NCBI GenBank assembly: GCA_963811225.1
Contig: CAWEQO010000007.1
Span: forward strand, 62,001 to 126,000
Source of the DNA: CAWEQO01 sp963811225
Lineage (GTDB): Bacteria; Chloroflexota; Anaerolineae; Anaerolineales; Anaerolineaceae
Direction of reading: 5' to 3'
Length of the DNA: 64,000 nucleotides
Positions 9,446-18,239 of the stretch are shown here, one piece after another; positions within the stretch are counted from its first letter, which is position 1, and each line of letters opens with the position of its first letter. Under the pieces are notes generated by a model, which was not told where the DNA came from, ran no database searches, and saw only the letters and a program-made list of their open reading frames with translations. Position numbers and translations under genes: made by a program.

Positions 9446-9646
9446 CGCCCACCTCCCTCTGGAAGGGGTATCCTGAAGATAAACACCTCAGGCAGTGGTG
9501 GGTTAAACACGACTGCCCGAGCATTTCCTCCTGCAGTATAACAAAGGAAGACAGCAGAGCGTGGGATTCGAGAGCGTGACGGCCCGATTCGTCCGCACCG
9601 AGGTGGAAGCCTGATTTTCTCAACCTTAAAATCTTCCTAAAAGACC

Positions 9647-9681
9647 TTGACAGGTGAAACAAATGTCCTAAAATTAGGACA
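9647..9681 (+). promoter_or_regulatory. Promoter with palindromic operator over the -10 box
   Basis: TTGACA (9647-9652), a 16-bp spacer and TAAAAT (9669-9674). A near-perfect palindrome, TGTCCTAA-AA-TTAGGACA (9664-9681), covers the -10 element, the position expected for a repressor site. It lies about 100 bp upstream of the transglutaminase-UvrA gene. It does not fit the GAAC-N4-GTTC LexA box of Gram-positives. The TCCTAA...TTAGGA half-sites are reminiscent of some Rrf2-family operators, but no regulator can be named. Confidence 0.65.
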
Positions 9682-9734
9682 CTATACTACAGGGGTATAT
9701 CGATATTTCGCAGCCCAAACCGACATAGAGCGTG

Positions 9735-9764
9735 TTCGTTCCGTTTTCGCTTTATAGGAACGAA
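9735..9764. other. Inverted repeat in the 5' leader of the uvrA fusion
   Basis: TTCGTTCC (9735-9742) and GGAACGAA (9757-9764) are perfect 8-bp arms 14 bp apart, ending 18 bp before ATG 9783. It could be a second operator or an mRNA hairpin near the ribosome-binding site. Confidence 0.4.
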
Positions 9765-9782
9765 TACGAAGAGCAGGATGCC

Positions 9783-12700
9783 ATGACCGATCCGACCGAC
9801 TACCTTTCCCACAGCCCATTAACAGACCCGGGGCCTTACGCGCGCCTGCTGGACGATCTGCCGCCGGACTTGCCCGGATTGGTGCGGGCCGTGCAGGGCC
9901 TGCTGCTGCACCGGCTGGAAGTCCAGCTTTACAACGTCCAGCTCAGCCCGGTTCAGAATAAAGAGCTGTACCTGCGCACCGTCCGCCAGATGCTGGGCCG
10001 CATCCAAGAGATCGACCCGGCACCCCTGTCCACGGCGCGCCGGCCGCAGCACCGGCTGATCGGCTGCTGCCGCGACTTCGCGGTGCTGCTGGTGGCGTTC
10101 CTGCGCCATAAGGGCGTCCCGGCTCGCATGCGGGTCGGTTTTGCGGCCTACTTCGACCCCTCGGGCCAGTACCGGGCCGATCACTGGATCAGCGAGTATT
10201 GGAACGCCGAACATCAGCGCTGGGTGCTGGTGGACCCGCAGATCGACGAAGTGCAGCGCGCCTCCTTCCAGGTCAACGCCGACACGCTCGACCTGCGCCG
10301 AGACCAGGACTTCTGGCCGGCCGGTTCAGCCTGGCAGCTGGCCCGCTCGGGTCAGGTCAAATCAACCATGTTCCGCTTCAACGGCCACTGGAAGGGCTTC
10401 CCGTGCATCCGCGGCAACCTGCTGCATGACTTTGAGGCCCTCAACCGTGTCGAACTGACCCCCAACGACGCCTGGGACAGGCTGGCCCAACAACCCGAGC
10501 GTGAGCTGTCGGTGGAGGACAAGGCCCTGCTCGACCGGATCGCCGAACTGACCCTGGATGACGATGCGCACGCCGAACGTCAGCGCCTGTTTGCGGACAT
10601 GCCACGCACCCGGATCATCTACGACCGCCTGCACACGCTGGGCATCACCGGGTTCGGTCAAACCGTCGATGCGGATGCGCTGCAGGCCGGTGGCGCCGAT
10701 CAATTGGCGAATCTGGTGGGCAGGAATGGGGACCGGCCCGTCATGCCGCTGCTGCCGGAGTACCAGCCCTACGATCCCCTACCGCACATGCTGCCTCCCA
10801 CCAACGGCAACGCCCTGTCCTACGGCTTGGGCGACATCATCGTACGCGGCGCGCAGCAGCACAACCTGCGCCACATCGATGTTGTCATCCCGAGGCACCG
10901 CTTTGTGGTTGTGACCGGGGTAAGCGGCTCGGGCAAGTCCTCCCTGGCGTTCGACACGATCTACGCCGAGGGCCAGCGCCGCTACGTTGAGAGCCTATCC
11001 TCCTACGCCCGCCAGTTCATGGGACAGATGGAGAAGCCGCGCGTCGACCAGATCACCGGGTTGAGCCCGGCGATTGCCATCGAGCAGAAGACGGTCAGCC
11101 GCAACCCGCGCTCCACGGTGGGCACGGTGACCGAGATCCTGGACTACCTGCGCGTGTTGTACGCCCGGATCGGGCTGCCGCACTGCCCGGAATGCGGGCG
11201 GGCCGTGCAGCCGCAGACAGCCCAGCAGATCTCCAAGCAGCTTTCGGCGCTGCCCGCCGGGACGCGCTTCCAGCTGCTGGCGCCGGTGGCCCGCAAGCGC
11301 AAGGGCGCCCACGTCACGGCGCTCAAGCAGGCCGTCAAAGACGGCTTCACCCGCGCCCGGGTCAACGGCGAGATGCTCGACCTGACCGAACGCGGCGCGA
11401 TCGACGAACTGCAGCTGGATAAGAACAAGAAGCACAACGTCGAGCTGGTGGTGGACCGCCTGACAGCACCCGAGCAGCCGAACGAGGAGCACCTGCTGCG
11501 GGTGGGCGACTCGGTCGAGACAACCCTGCGGGCCGGAGCGGGTACGGCCATCGTTGCGTTCGATGACGAAGAGATCATCCTCTCCACGCACAACGCCTGC
11601 CCGCACTGCGACCTATCCTTTCCGGAGTTGCAGCCGGGTATGTTCAGCTTCAACTCCCCCCTGGGCATGTGCCCGGAATGCAACGGCCTGGGCGTCAAGC
11701 TGCAGGTGGATTCGGGGTTGATCGTCGAGCATCCTGAGCTGTCACTGATGGATGGGGCCTCGCGCTGGTTCGGTGACGTGCGCAAGAAGAAACGGGACCA
11801 CTGGATGACGCACGCTCTGTATACGATGGCCGAGCACTACAAGGTGGACCTGGAAACGCCCTGGAAAGACCTGCCCGAAGAGTTCCGGGAGGTGCTGCTG
11901 TACGGCTCGGGCGAGCAAACCTTTCACTTCCAACGCTCCGGCACCAGCAACGGCAACGACTGGCGCTTCGAGAACGTCACCAACTTCCAGGGCGCCATGT
12001 TCAACATCAACCGCTTGTTCCGGCAGACCCGCTCTGAGTACACCCGGCGCTGGTACCTGTCCTTCATGAGCCGGCTTTCCTGCCCGAAGTGCCAGGGCGA
12101 GCGCATGGCGCCAGAACCGCGCTTCGTGACCGTGGCGGGCAAGCGCCTGCCCGAGCTGACCTCTTGGAGCATCGAGGCGCTCAGCGAGTGGATCAGCGGC
12201 CTGCCGGAGACGTTCGACAGCGAGCAGCACAAGATCGCCGGAGAGCTGGTGGAGGAAATCCGCCAGCGGCTGGGCTTCCTGCGCAACGTTGGGCTGCACT
12301 ACCTGGCGCTCGACCGGCCCGCTCCCACCCTCTCGGGGGGTGAGGGCCAGCGCATCCGCCTGGCCAGCCAGATCGGTTCGGGGCTGGTGGGCGTGCTGTA
12401 TATCCTGGACGAGCCGTCCATCGGCCTGCACACCCGCGACCATCGCGCCCTGTTGGACACGCTCTGCCACCTGCGCGACATCGGCAACACGGTGCTGGTC
12501 GTGGAGCACGACGCCGACACCATGCGGACTGCCGATTGGATCATCGACCTGGGGCCCGGCCCGGGTATCCTGGGCGGGAGACTGGTGGCGGCGGGCACGC
12601 CCGAGACCGTGATGGCCGACCCCGATTCGCTGACCGGGCAGTACTTGGCCGGCAAGGTCGGCATCACCTCCCCCAACGGCTTCACCCGGCGCGAGCCCAA

Positions 12701-13697
12701 GGGCTGGATCACCCTCAAGGGCGCCCGCCAGCACAACCTCAAGAACATCGACGTGCGCTTCCCGCTGGGCGTGCTGACCGGCATCACCGGGGTGAGCGGC
12801 TCGGGCAAGAGCACACTGATCTCCAAGACGCTCGAACCGGCGTTGGCGCGGACGCTCAACCGGGCGCAGTCCACCCCGGGCGCGCATGATTCGCTGGAGG
12901 GCCTGGAGCAGCTCGACAAGGTGGTCAACATTAACCAGGAACCGATTGGGCGCAACCCGCGCTCCAACCCCGGCACTTACACCAGCGTGATGAACGACAT
13001 CCGCAAGGTGTTCGCCGCCACGACCGAAGCCAAGGCGCGCGGCTACAGCGCCGGGCGGTTCAGCATGAACACCCGCGGCGGGCGCTGCGAGGCCTGCGCC
13101 GGCTACGGCACGCGCAAGGTGGAGATGCACTTCTTGCCGGACGTGTGGGTGACGTGCAAAGAGTGTGAGGGCAAGCGCTTCAACAAGGCCACGCTGGAGG
13201 TGACCTACAAGGGCAAGAACATCGCGGACGTGCTCGACATGGACGTGCAAGAGGCGCTGGAATTCTTCGCCAACATCCCCGAGATCGCCCGGGTGCTGCA
13301 GACCCTGCACGACGTTGGCCTGGACTATATGAAGCTGGGCCAGTCGGCGCTGACGCTCAGCGGCGGCGAGGCCCAGCGCATCAAGCTGGCCAAAGAACTG
13401 TCGCGGGCGGCAACCGGCAGCACCATCTACATCCTGGATGAACCCACCACCGGCCTGCACTTCTCGGACATCCAGCGCCTGCTGGATGTGCTGCACCGGC
13501 TGGTGGATGCGGGCAACACGGTGATCGTCATCGAGCACAACCTGGACGTGATCAAATCGGCCGACTGGATTGTCGATCTCGGCCCCGAGGGCGGCGACAA
13601 GGGCGGCTACGTGATCGCCGAGGGCACTCCCGAAGACGTGGCAGGGAATCCCTCCAGCTGCACCGGCAAGTATTTGGGGGACGTACTGGAGCCGTAA
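9783..13697 (+). CDS. uvrA: Transglutaminase-like domain fused to full-length UvrA
   Basis: 1304 residues from ATG 9783 (AGGA upstream); a GTG at 9732 lacks a ribosome-binding site. Residues about 30-165 are a transglutaminase-fold (papain-like) domain with a complete apparent triad: Cys96 in GCCRDFAVL, His134 in ADHWISEYW and Asp151 in VLVDPQID. A 180-residue linker follows. From about residue 349 the protein is a complete UvrA: Walker A GVSGSGKSSLAFD, the UvrB-binding and insertion domains, the zinc module CPHC...CPEC, ABC signature LSGGEGQRIRLA, then the second ATPase half with GVSGSGKST, the CEAC...CKEC zinc module and LSGGEAQRIKLA. UvrA scans DNA for bulky damage and loads UvrB in excision repair. 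What the fused domain does is unknown. uvrB and uvrC are not nearby. Confidence 0.92.
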   Translation: MTDPTDYLSHSPLTDPGPYARLLDDLPPDLPGLVRAVQGLLLHRLEVQLYNVQLSPVQNKELYLRTVRQMLGRIQEIDPAPLSTARRPQHRLIGCCRDFAVLLVAFLRHKGVPARMRVGFAAYFDPSGQYRADHWISEYWNAEHQRWVLVDPQIDEVQRASFQVNADTLDLRRDQDFWPAGSAWQLARSGQVKSTMFRFNGHWKGFPCIRGNLLHDFEALNRVELTPNDAWDRLAQQPERELSVEDKALLDRIAELTLDDDAHAERQRLFADMPRTRIIYDRLHTLGITGFGQTVDADALQAGGADQLANLVGRNGDRPVMPLLPEYQPYDPLPHMLPPTNGNALSYGLGDIIVRGAQQHNLRHIDVVIPRHRFVVVTGVSGSGKSSLAFDTIYAEGQRRYVESLSSYARQFMGQMEKPRVDQITGLSPAIAIEQKTVSRNPRSTVGTVTEILDYLRVLYARIGLPHCPECGRAVQPQTAQQISKQLSALPAGTRFQLLAPVARKRKGAHVTALKQAVKDGFTRARVNGEMLDLTERGAIDELQLDKNKKHNVELVVDRLTAPEQPNEEHLLRVGDSVETTLRAGAGTAIVAFDDEEIILSTHNACPHCDLSFPELQPGMFSFNSPLGMCPECNGLGVKLQVDSGLIVEHPELSLMDGASRWFGDVRKKKRDHWMTHALYTMAEHYKVDLETPWKDLPEEFREVLLYGSGEQTFHFQRSGTSNGNDWRFENVTNFQGAMFNINRLFRQTRSEYTRRWYLSFMSRLSCPKCQGERMAPEPRFVTVAGKRLPELTSWSIEALSEWISGLPETFDSEQHKIAGELVEEIRQRLGFLRNVGLHYLALDRPAPTLSGGEGQRIRLASQIGSGLVGVLYILDEPSIGLHTRDHRALLDTLCHLRDIGNTVLVVEHDADTMRTADWIIDLGPGPGILGGRLVAAGTPETVMADPDSLTGQYLAGKVGITSPNGFTRREPKGWITLKGARQHNLKNIDVRFPLGVLTGITGVSGSGKSTLISKTLEPALARTLNRAQSTPGAHDSLEGLEQLDKVVNINQEPIGRNPRSNPGTYTSVMNDIRKVFAATTEAKARGYSAGRFSMNTRGGRCEACAGYGTRKVEMHFLPDVWVTCKECEGKRFNKATLEVTYKGKNIADVLDMDVQEALEFFANIPEIARVLQTLHDVGLDYMKLGQSALTLSGGEAQRIKLAKELSRAATGSTIYILDEPTTGLHFSDIQRLLDVLHRLVDAGNTVIVIEHNLDVIKSADWIVDLGPEGGDKGGYVIAEGTPEDVAGNPSSCTGKYLGDVLEP

Positions 13698-13701
13698 ATC
13701 A

Positions 13702-13744
13702 CCTGCAGCCCCAGGCATCGAGTGCGCGAGCCTGGGGCTGCAGG
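13702..13744. terminator. Hairpin between convergent genes
   Basis: Perfect 15-bp arms 13702-13716 and 13730-13744 with a 13-nt loop, directly after the uvrA stop. There is no T run on either side, so Rho-independent termination is likely but not certain. Its core AGCCCCAGGCATC is also found in the repeat at 38702. Confidence 0.65.
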
Positions 13745-13766
13745 AAAAAATCCCCGTTTTCCGATT

Positions 13767-15737
13767 CTAGCCCGCGCCGCGCGCCGCTTTGACCTGTTCC
13801 GGCGAGACGGGGGCGGCGTTATTGCCCCAGGCGTCGCGAATATAGGATACCACCGCCGCAACCTGCTGGTCGGACAGCAGCTTGCCCATCGCAGGCATGG
13901 CGCCCTCGCCGTTCAGCACCATCTGGATCACCTGTGCGGCGTCACCGGTGACGAACTTATTGTGCGCCAGGTGGGGGATGGCCGGCGGCATGCCATTGCC
14001 GTTCGGCTGGTGGCAGCGGGCCGCATACTGGACGTAGATCAGGCGTCCCTGCTCGATCAACTGCTGCTCTTCCTGGCTGAGCTGCTTTGCGGGCGCCGGT
14101 TCAGAAGGCGGCTGGCTGGGAGAAGGCTGGAGGGTATCGATCACCGGAGCGCCCTTCTCGCCGGTCTGCGGCTGCTTCCCTGGTCCGCCGCCCGGCGCGT
14201 GGCCTTTGGGCGAAATCTTGAGCGCGGCCAGGACCGGGTGCCCGGAAATACCGACCGGGAAAAGAATATACTCACCGGATATGGCCGGCCAGCCGTTAAT
14301 GCCGCCCGGCATCTGCATCGACCAGACTTCCGAGCCGTCTTCGCGGGAGAGGGCGCGCACGGTTCCGTCGTAGGTAGAGGTGAAGACCAGGTCGTTGACC
14401 ACGGTCGCGCCGCCGAAGCCGACTTTGTCGAAGCGCTTCTGCCACAGCACGATCCCGGTGTTGATATCGATCGCCAGCATCTCACTGGCGCCGCTGTCCA
14501 GCTGCACCAGGCCCTCCAGCTTTTGGACCGCCTCAGTGCCGGTTTTCGATTGGTAACCGGTGGCCGAGAAAGGCGTCGACAGGTCCAGCACCGGCACATA
14601 CAAAACTCCATCCGCCAACGCCATGGGCGTGATAATGCCGCCAAAAACCCCCGGCTTGACGCTCACCACCTGGTTGAGGGGCAGCTCCTGGAGCGTGTCG
14701 TTCAGGTGCTCGCCCACCGTCACCCGCCACAATTCTTCGCCGCTGCTGCGGTTGAGCGCCACGACCACTCCCAGCTTGCCCCCGGCGATGACGATGTCGC
14801 GGTCTTGACCTTTGACTTTGGCAGTCGCCAGCACCGGCGAGATCTGGGCATCGTGGTCGAACAGGTCGTGCTCCAGAAGCTGCTTGTACCACTTCAGGTC
14901 GCCAGTTTTATGATCGATTGCCAATACGGAGCAGGTGTACAAGTTCTTGCCGGGACGGCTGGAGCCGTTGGGGTAATTGACGACGCCGGGGAAGGGCGCC
15001 GGGTTGCCGGTTCCCCAGAACGTCAGTCCCGTCTTCTGGTCGATCGCCGGAGAGTACCAGACGCCCCCGCCGCTGTTCAACTGGGGATTGCCCCAGTAGT
15101 TATCCTGCACCACCTGGAACGTCCAGACCACCTCGCCGGTTTCCTGGTTGAGGGCGTATGCGCAGCCACTGGTGCCGCCCGCGTAACCGCGCATGGCGAT
15201 CTCACCCGGCCCTGCGCCCGAATCCACCTCGCCCGCGGCGGTGCCGGTATAGACGTGACCATCGAACACGTACGGCTGGTGCGACCCGGCCGGGCCCTTG
15301 AGGCTGGCGGTCCAGATCTCTTCGCCGGTTTTCTGGTCGAAAGCCTTCAGTATGTCCGGGCCGGCGTGCGCAAATACCTTGCCATAGCCCAGGCCGGGAC
15401 CGTTCGGCCCCACCACCGAAAAGTTAAGCATCTGCTTCCACTTGACCTGCCCGTCGGATAAATTCAGGGCAAACAGGTTACTGCCCATATCCTGGAAGTA
15501 AACCGTATCCCCCACGATCAGCGGCGTGGTCGCGGCTGCACCATAGGCCCCTGTACCCGGGATCTCAAACGACCAGACGATGCCCAGGCTGTGGACCGTT
15601 TTCGAGTTGATCGTTGAATCGGCCGCGGTGCGGGTGTTGGCGTAATCCATGTTCGCCATGGCCCAGTCGCCGGCCTTGGCCGCACTGACAGTTTTCCCGG
15701 CGGTCTCAGCACTCTTTTCCCCTGATGCTGCTGACAT
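13767..15737 (-). CDS. PQQ-type beta-propeller dehydrogenase with C-terminal cytochrome c-like domain (AXXCH)
   Basis: 656 residues. Residues about 45-490 carry repeated propeller blades (for example TTPLIVGDTVYFQDMGSNLF and ALNQETGEVVWTF) like quinoprotein alcohol dehydrogenases. A Pro/Gly-rich linker leads to a cytochrome c-like domain with the axial-Met region MPAMGKLLSDQQVAAVVSYI. The heme motif reads YAARCHQPNG: the first Cys of CXXCH is Ala, encoded by GCG, so a single-base error cannot explain it. No signal peptide is visible in the first 40 residues, although homologues act in the periplasm or exterior. The PQQ dehydrogenase vicinal Cys pair is not seen. GGGAGG precedes the ATG. The substrate is unknown. 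Confidence 0.78.
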   Translation of the reverse strand: MSAASGEKSAETAGKTVSAAKAGDWAMANMDYANTRTAADSTINSKTVHSLGIVWSFEIPGTGAYGAAATTPLIVGDTVYFQDMGSNLFALNLSDGQVKWKQMLNFSVVGPNGPGLGYGKVFAHAGPDILKAFDQKTGEEIWTASLKGPAGSHQPYVFDGHVYTGTAAGEVDSGAGPGEIAMRGYAGGTSGCAYALNQETGEVVWTFQVVQDNYWGNPQLNSGGGVWYSPAIDQKTGLTFWGTGNPAPFPGVVNYPNGSSRPGKNLYTCSVLAIDHKTGDLKWYKQLLEHDLFDHDAQISPVLATAKVKGQDRDIVIAGGKLGVVVALNRSSGEELWRVTVGEHLNDTLQELPLNQVVSVKPGVFGGIITPMALADGVLYVPVLDLSTPFSATGYQSKTGTEAVQKLEGLVQLDSGASEMLAIDINTGIVLWQKRFDKVGFGGATVVNDLVFTSTYDGTVRALSREDGSEVWSMQMPGGINGWPAISGEYILFPVGISGHPVLAALKISPKGHAPGGGPGKQPQTGEKGAPVIDTLQPSPSQPPSEPAPAKQLSQEEQQLIEQGRLIYVQYAARCHQPNGNGMPPAIPHLAHNKFVTGDAAQVIQMVLNGEGAMPAMGKLLSDQQVAAVVSYIRDAWGNNAAPVSPEQVKAARGAG

Positions 15738-16066
15738 TGATTCCCTCCCTGTATGCTAGATGTCATGATTCCCTGTGAAAAGGTCCTTAATTCCGGCAGG
15801 TGGGCTGCTACGCTCCCTCCGGCTTTCCGGATCAATCGAAGAGAAAATCTCCCCTCGTAATCCGTTAAATGATAGACCTTTCTTAAAACATTATTAAGTG
15901 GGGGATTCACCGGAGAAGCGTAGGGATTTCCCCGCCCCGGCTGATCGGGAAAGTCCTACCGCCCGCTGCGGCCAGGGTTTTTATACTTGGGCAGGCACAA
16001 TTATACGGTGCAGGCGTTACGCCAGCGGCGCGCGGCTGGAAAATCAGAAGACATGGGGGAGGGTTT
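15738..16066. other. Divergent intergenic region (329 bp)
   Basis: It must contain the promoters of the quinoprotein (minus) and the MFS gene (plus). TATACT near 15982 and ATTATAC near 16000 are possible plus-strand -10 boxes, but no convincing -35 accompanies them. No small gene or RNA was recognised. Confidence 0.4.
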
Positions 16067-17332
16067 ATGAAAACGGTCCGTATGTTATTTGGCATCAGCA
16101 TCTTCTGGTTGTCGTTGAGCATGATGAGCGACGGGATCAATTCGCTGGTGCTGCCCAACCTGTTGATGGGATCTGCTCCGGCCGAGAGCCGTGCGACCGT
16201 CTTAGGATTGCTGACCTTCTTTGGCCTGCTGGCGGGCATGCTCGTGCAGCCGTATGCGGGCACGTTGAGCGACCGGCTGCGCCAGCGCTGGGGTCGGGTG
16301 GGCATGATCGGACTGGGAGCGCTGCTGGTGCTGCTGTCGCTGTGGGTGTTTGGAGCCGTGGGCGGCCTGGCGGTGGTCATCGCGGGTTACCTGTTCCTGC
16401 AGGTGTCGATGAGCATCTCGCAGGCAGCGCAGCAAGGCTTCATCCCCGACCTGGTAGCGCCGGCCCTGCGAGGGCGGGCGTCTGGGTTAAAGAGCTTCAT
16501 GGACATCGGCGGGGCAATGATCGGCTTCGTCGTCCTCGGTCAAGCGCTGGGCAGCGGCGAAAACCGTTCCGCCTTTCTGGTGCTGGGAGGAATCCTGTTA
16601 GCCGGATTCCTGTTAACGGCGCTGTTCGTGCGCGAGCCGCACAAGCCCAGGGAAGCGCAAAAGGCCGGCCAGGCCGGACGCGACTTGACCAACCCCTTCC
16701 GGATCGACTTCCGCCAGAACCAGGCTTTTGTGCGGCTGGTGGCGGCCCGGTTCCTGTTCCTGCTTGGCACCTTTGCGGTCGGGCGGTTCTTGCTGTTCTT
16801 CATCTCCGACCGGCTGAGCTTGCAAGCGGCGGCGGCATCCGAGCAGGCGGGCAGCATCCTGGCGGTCCTTGCGCTGGCGACCGTGCTGGCGGCGATCCCG
16901 GCCGGCTGGGCGGCGGACCGCTTTGGGCGCATCCCGGTGATGCTGATCGGGGCACTGGCCAGCAGCCTGGGGACCTTCTTGTTGATATTCGCCGGCAGCT
17001 TTGCGGGGATTGCCCTGTTTGGGGCGCTGATGTCGATCGGCAACGCGGCTTTCAACAGCGCCAATTGGGCCATGACCGCCGACCTGTCTCCGGCAGACGA
17101 GGGCGGCCGGTTCTATGGGCTGGCAAACATCGGCTCGGCCGGGGCTGCAGCGGCGGCGGGTTTGTTCGGGCCGCTGGTGGATTTCGGCAACTCTTTTTCG
17201 GCCGGGGCCGGTTACACGCTCCTGTTCGGCCTGTCAGCCGCATCCGCGCTGGCCGGGGCCTGGATGCTGCGCAAGATCCCCGCCGGCGCGCACCAGAGTG
17301 ATATCATTCAGGCAAGGACTACAGGGGGATAA
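16067..17332 (+). CDS. Major facilitator superfamily transporter
   Basis: 421 residues with about 12 hydrophobic segments in two halves. The loop 2-3 MFS signature is present as GTLSDRLRQRWGR, and the equivalent in the second half is GWAADRFGRIPV. The start has GGGGGAGGG seven bases upstream. The family covers sugar, drug and metabolite transporters; the sequence resembles the sugar/cation symporter-like MFS group only loosely, so no substrate is given. A VIT1-like gene follows after 43 bp and may be co-transcribed. Confidence 0.85.
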   Translation: MKTVRMLFGISIFWLSLSMMSDGINSLVLPNLLMGSAPAESRATVLGLLTFFGLLAGMLVQPYAGTLSDRLRQRWGRVGMIGLGALLVLLSLWVFGAVGGLAVVIAGYLFLQVSMSISQAAQQGFIPDLVAPALRGRASGLKSFMDIGGAMIGFVVLGQALGSGENRSAFLVLGGILLAGFLLTALFVREPHKPREAQKAGQAGRDLTNPFRIDFRQNQAFVRLVAARFLFLLGTFAVGRFLLFFISDRLSLQAAAASEQAGSILAVLALATVLAAIPAGWAADRFGRIPVMLIGALASSLGTFLLIFAGSFAGIALFGALMSIGNAAFNSANWAMTADLSPADEGGRFYGLANIGSAGAAAAAGLFGPLVDFGNSFSAGAGYTLLFGLSAASALAGAWMLRKIPAGAHQSDIIQARTTGG

Positions 17333-17375
17333 GACGTACCGGGGACATCCATTCTCGGGAGGGGAGTTTATAGCC

Positions 17376-18239
17376 ATGGATCCAAATAAGAAAGCGCAGG
17401 GAACTCCGGCCCCAGAAGTGCCGGACTTGAAGCCAGATGTGCAAGACCGCGTGCATGCCACTGCGAAAGGCGAAAACGCACAAAGTTCCACGACCGGCCC
17501 AGGCGAACCCGGCAGCGGACCGCAGCCCGGCGGCCAGGGCGTTTTCCAGCGCATTAAGAACTCATTCATGAATTCGGTTGGACAGATTGTGTTTGGCATG
17601 GAAGACGGCACCGTGTCCATCTTCGGGCTGGTGTTTGGGCTGGCGGCAACCGCCAACTCGAGCCAGGCTGTGTTCCTGGCCGGCGCGACCGGGGCTGCCG
17701 CTGCGGCGGTCTCGATGATGGCCGGCGCATTCCTGGACGTCGAATCGACGCGGGCAATCGCAAATGCCGCAATCCAGAGAGAACGACGAGAAATCAAAGA
17801 TAACTTGCAAGAAGAAGTGCAAGAAATCTCGGGGCGTCTCAAGAATGCCGGTTTCGATACCCAAGAGGTCAGCAAGATCATGTCGCTCTTGAAGTCAAAA
17901 CCGAATGCGATGCTGCAGTTCGAGACCGCCTTCGAGCTACAAATTGGCACTGAGGCGAACGAGAACCCCTTCGTGCAAGCGGTTTGGATGTTCCTGGCCG
18001 ACCTGGTGGCAGCCTCCATTCCGGTGATCCCGTTCGCTTTTTTCCCACTCGGAACCGCCCGCTACGTTTCTGTTGGTGTTACGAGCCTGCTGCTGGTCAT
18101 TCTGGGCATCACGCGTGCCAAAGTGGCCAACGGCAACGTTTTCTGGACCACATTGGAAACGCTCGGAATCGCGGCTCTGGCAGGCGGGGCGGGCGTGGGG
18201 ATCGGTTTACTGCTCAATGGCATCGCTCCAGCCGGATGA
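17376..18239 (+). CDS. VIT1/CCC1-like integral membrane protein
   Basis: 287 residues from ATG 17376 (GGGAGGGGAG upstream). The first 55 residues are polar and Pro/Gly-rich. MEDGTVSIFGLVFGLAA begins TM1 and matches the D-G-V/I start of vacuolar iron transporter family members. A second TM is rich in Ala/Gly, and the segment that in VIT1 binds metal (RERREIKDNLQEEVQEI) is charged and helical. Two further hydrophobic regions complete about five TMs. The family moves Fe2+ or Mn2+ out of the cytoplasm. Assignment rests on the overall pattern, so the metal is uncertain. Confidence 0.7.
   Translation: MDPNKKAQGTPAPEVPDLKPDVQDRVHATAKGENAQSSTTGPGEPGSGPQPGGQGVFQRIKNSFMNSVGQIVFGMEDGTVSIFGLVFGLAATANSSQAVFLAGATGAAAAAVSMMAGAFLDVESTRAIANAAIQRERREIKDNLQEEVQEISGRLKNAGFDTQEVSKIMSLLKSKPNAMLQFETAFELQIGTEANENPFVQAVWMFLADLVAASIPVIPFAFFPLGTARYVSVGVTSLLLVILGITRAKVANGNVFWTTLETLGIAALAGGAGVGIGLLLNGIAPAG

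Noticed and set aside
9664..9681. LexA box upstream of the uvrA fusion
   Set aside because: The palindrome is TGTCCTAA/TTAGGACA, not GAAC-N4-GTTC.
11742..13718. 658-codon minus-strand frame opposite UvrA
   Set aside because: Antisense shadow; lacks motifs, while the plus strand is an intact UvrA.
13722..15461. Long plus-strand open frame of 579 codons opposite the quinoprotein gene
   Set aside because: Composition is Arg/Gly/His-rich with no domain; it is the antisense shadow of a high-GC gene.
15898..17301. 467-codon plus-strand frame overlapping the MFS gene
   Set aside because: Same strand, other frame; the MFS frame has the hydrophobic segments and ribosome-binding site.
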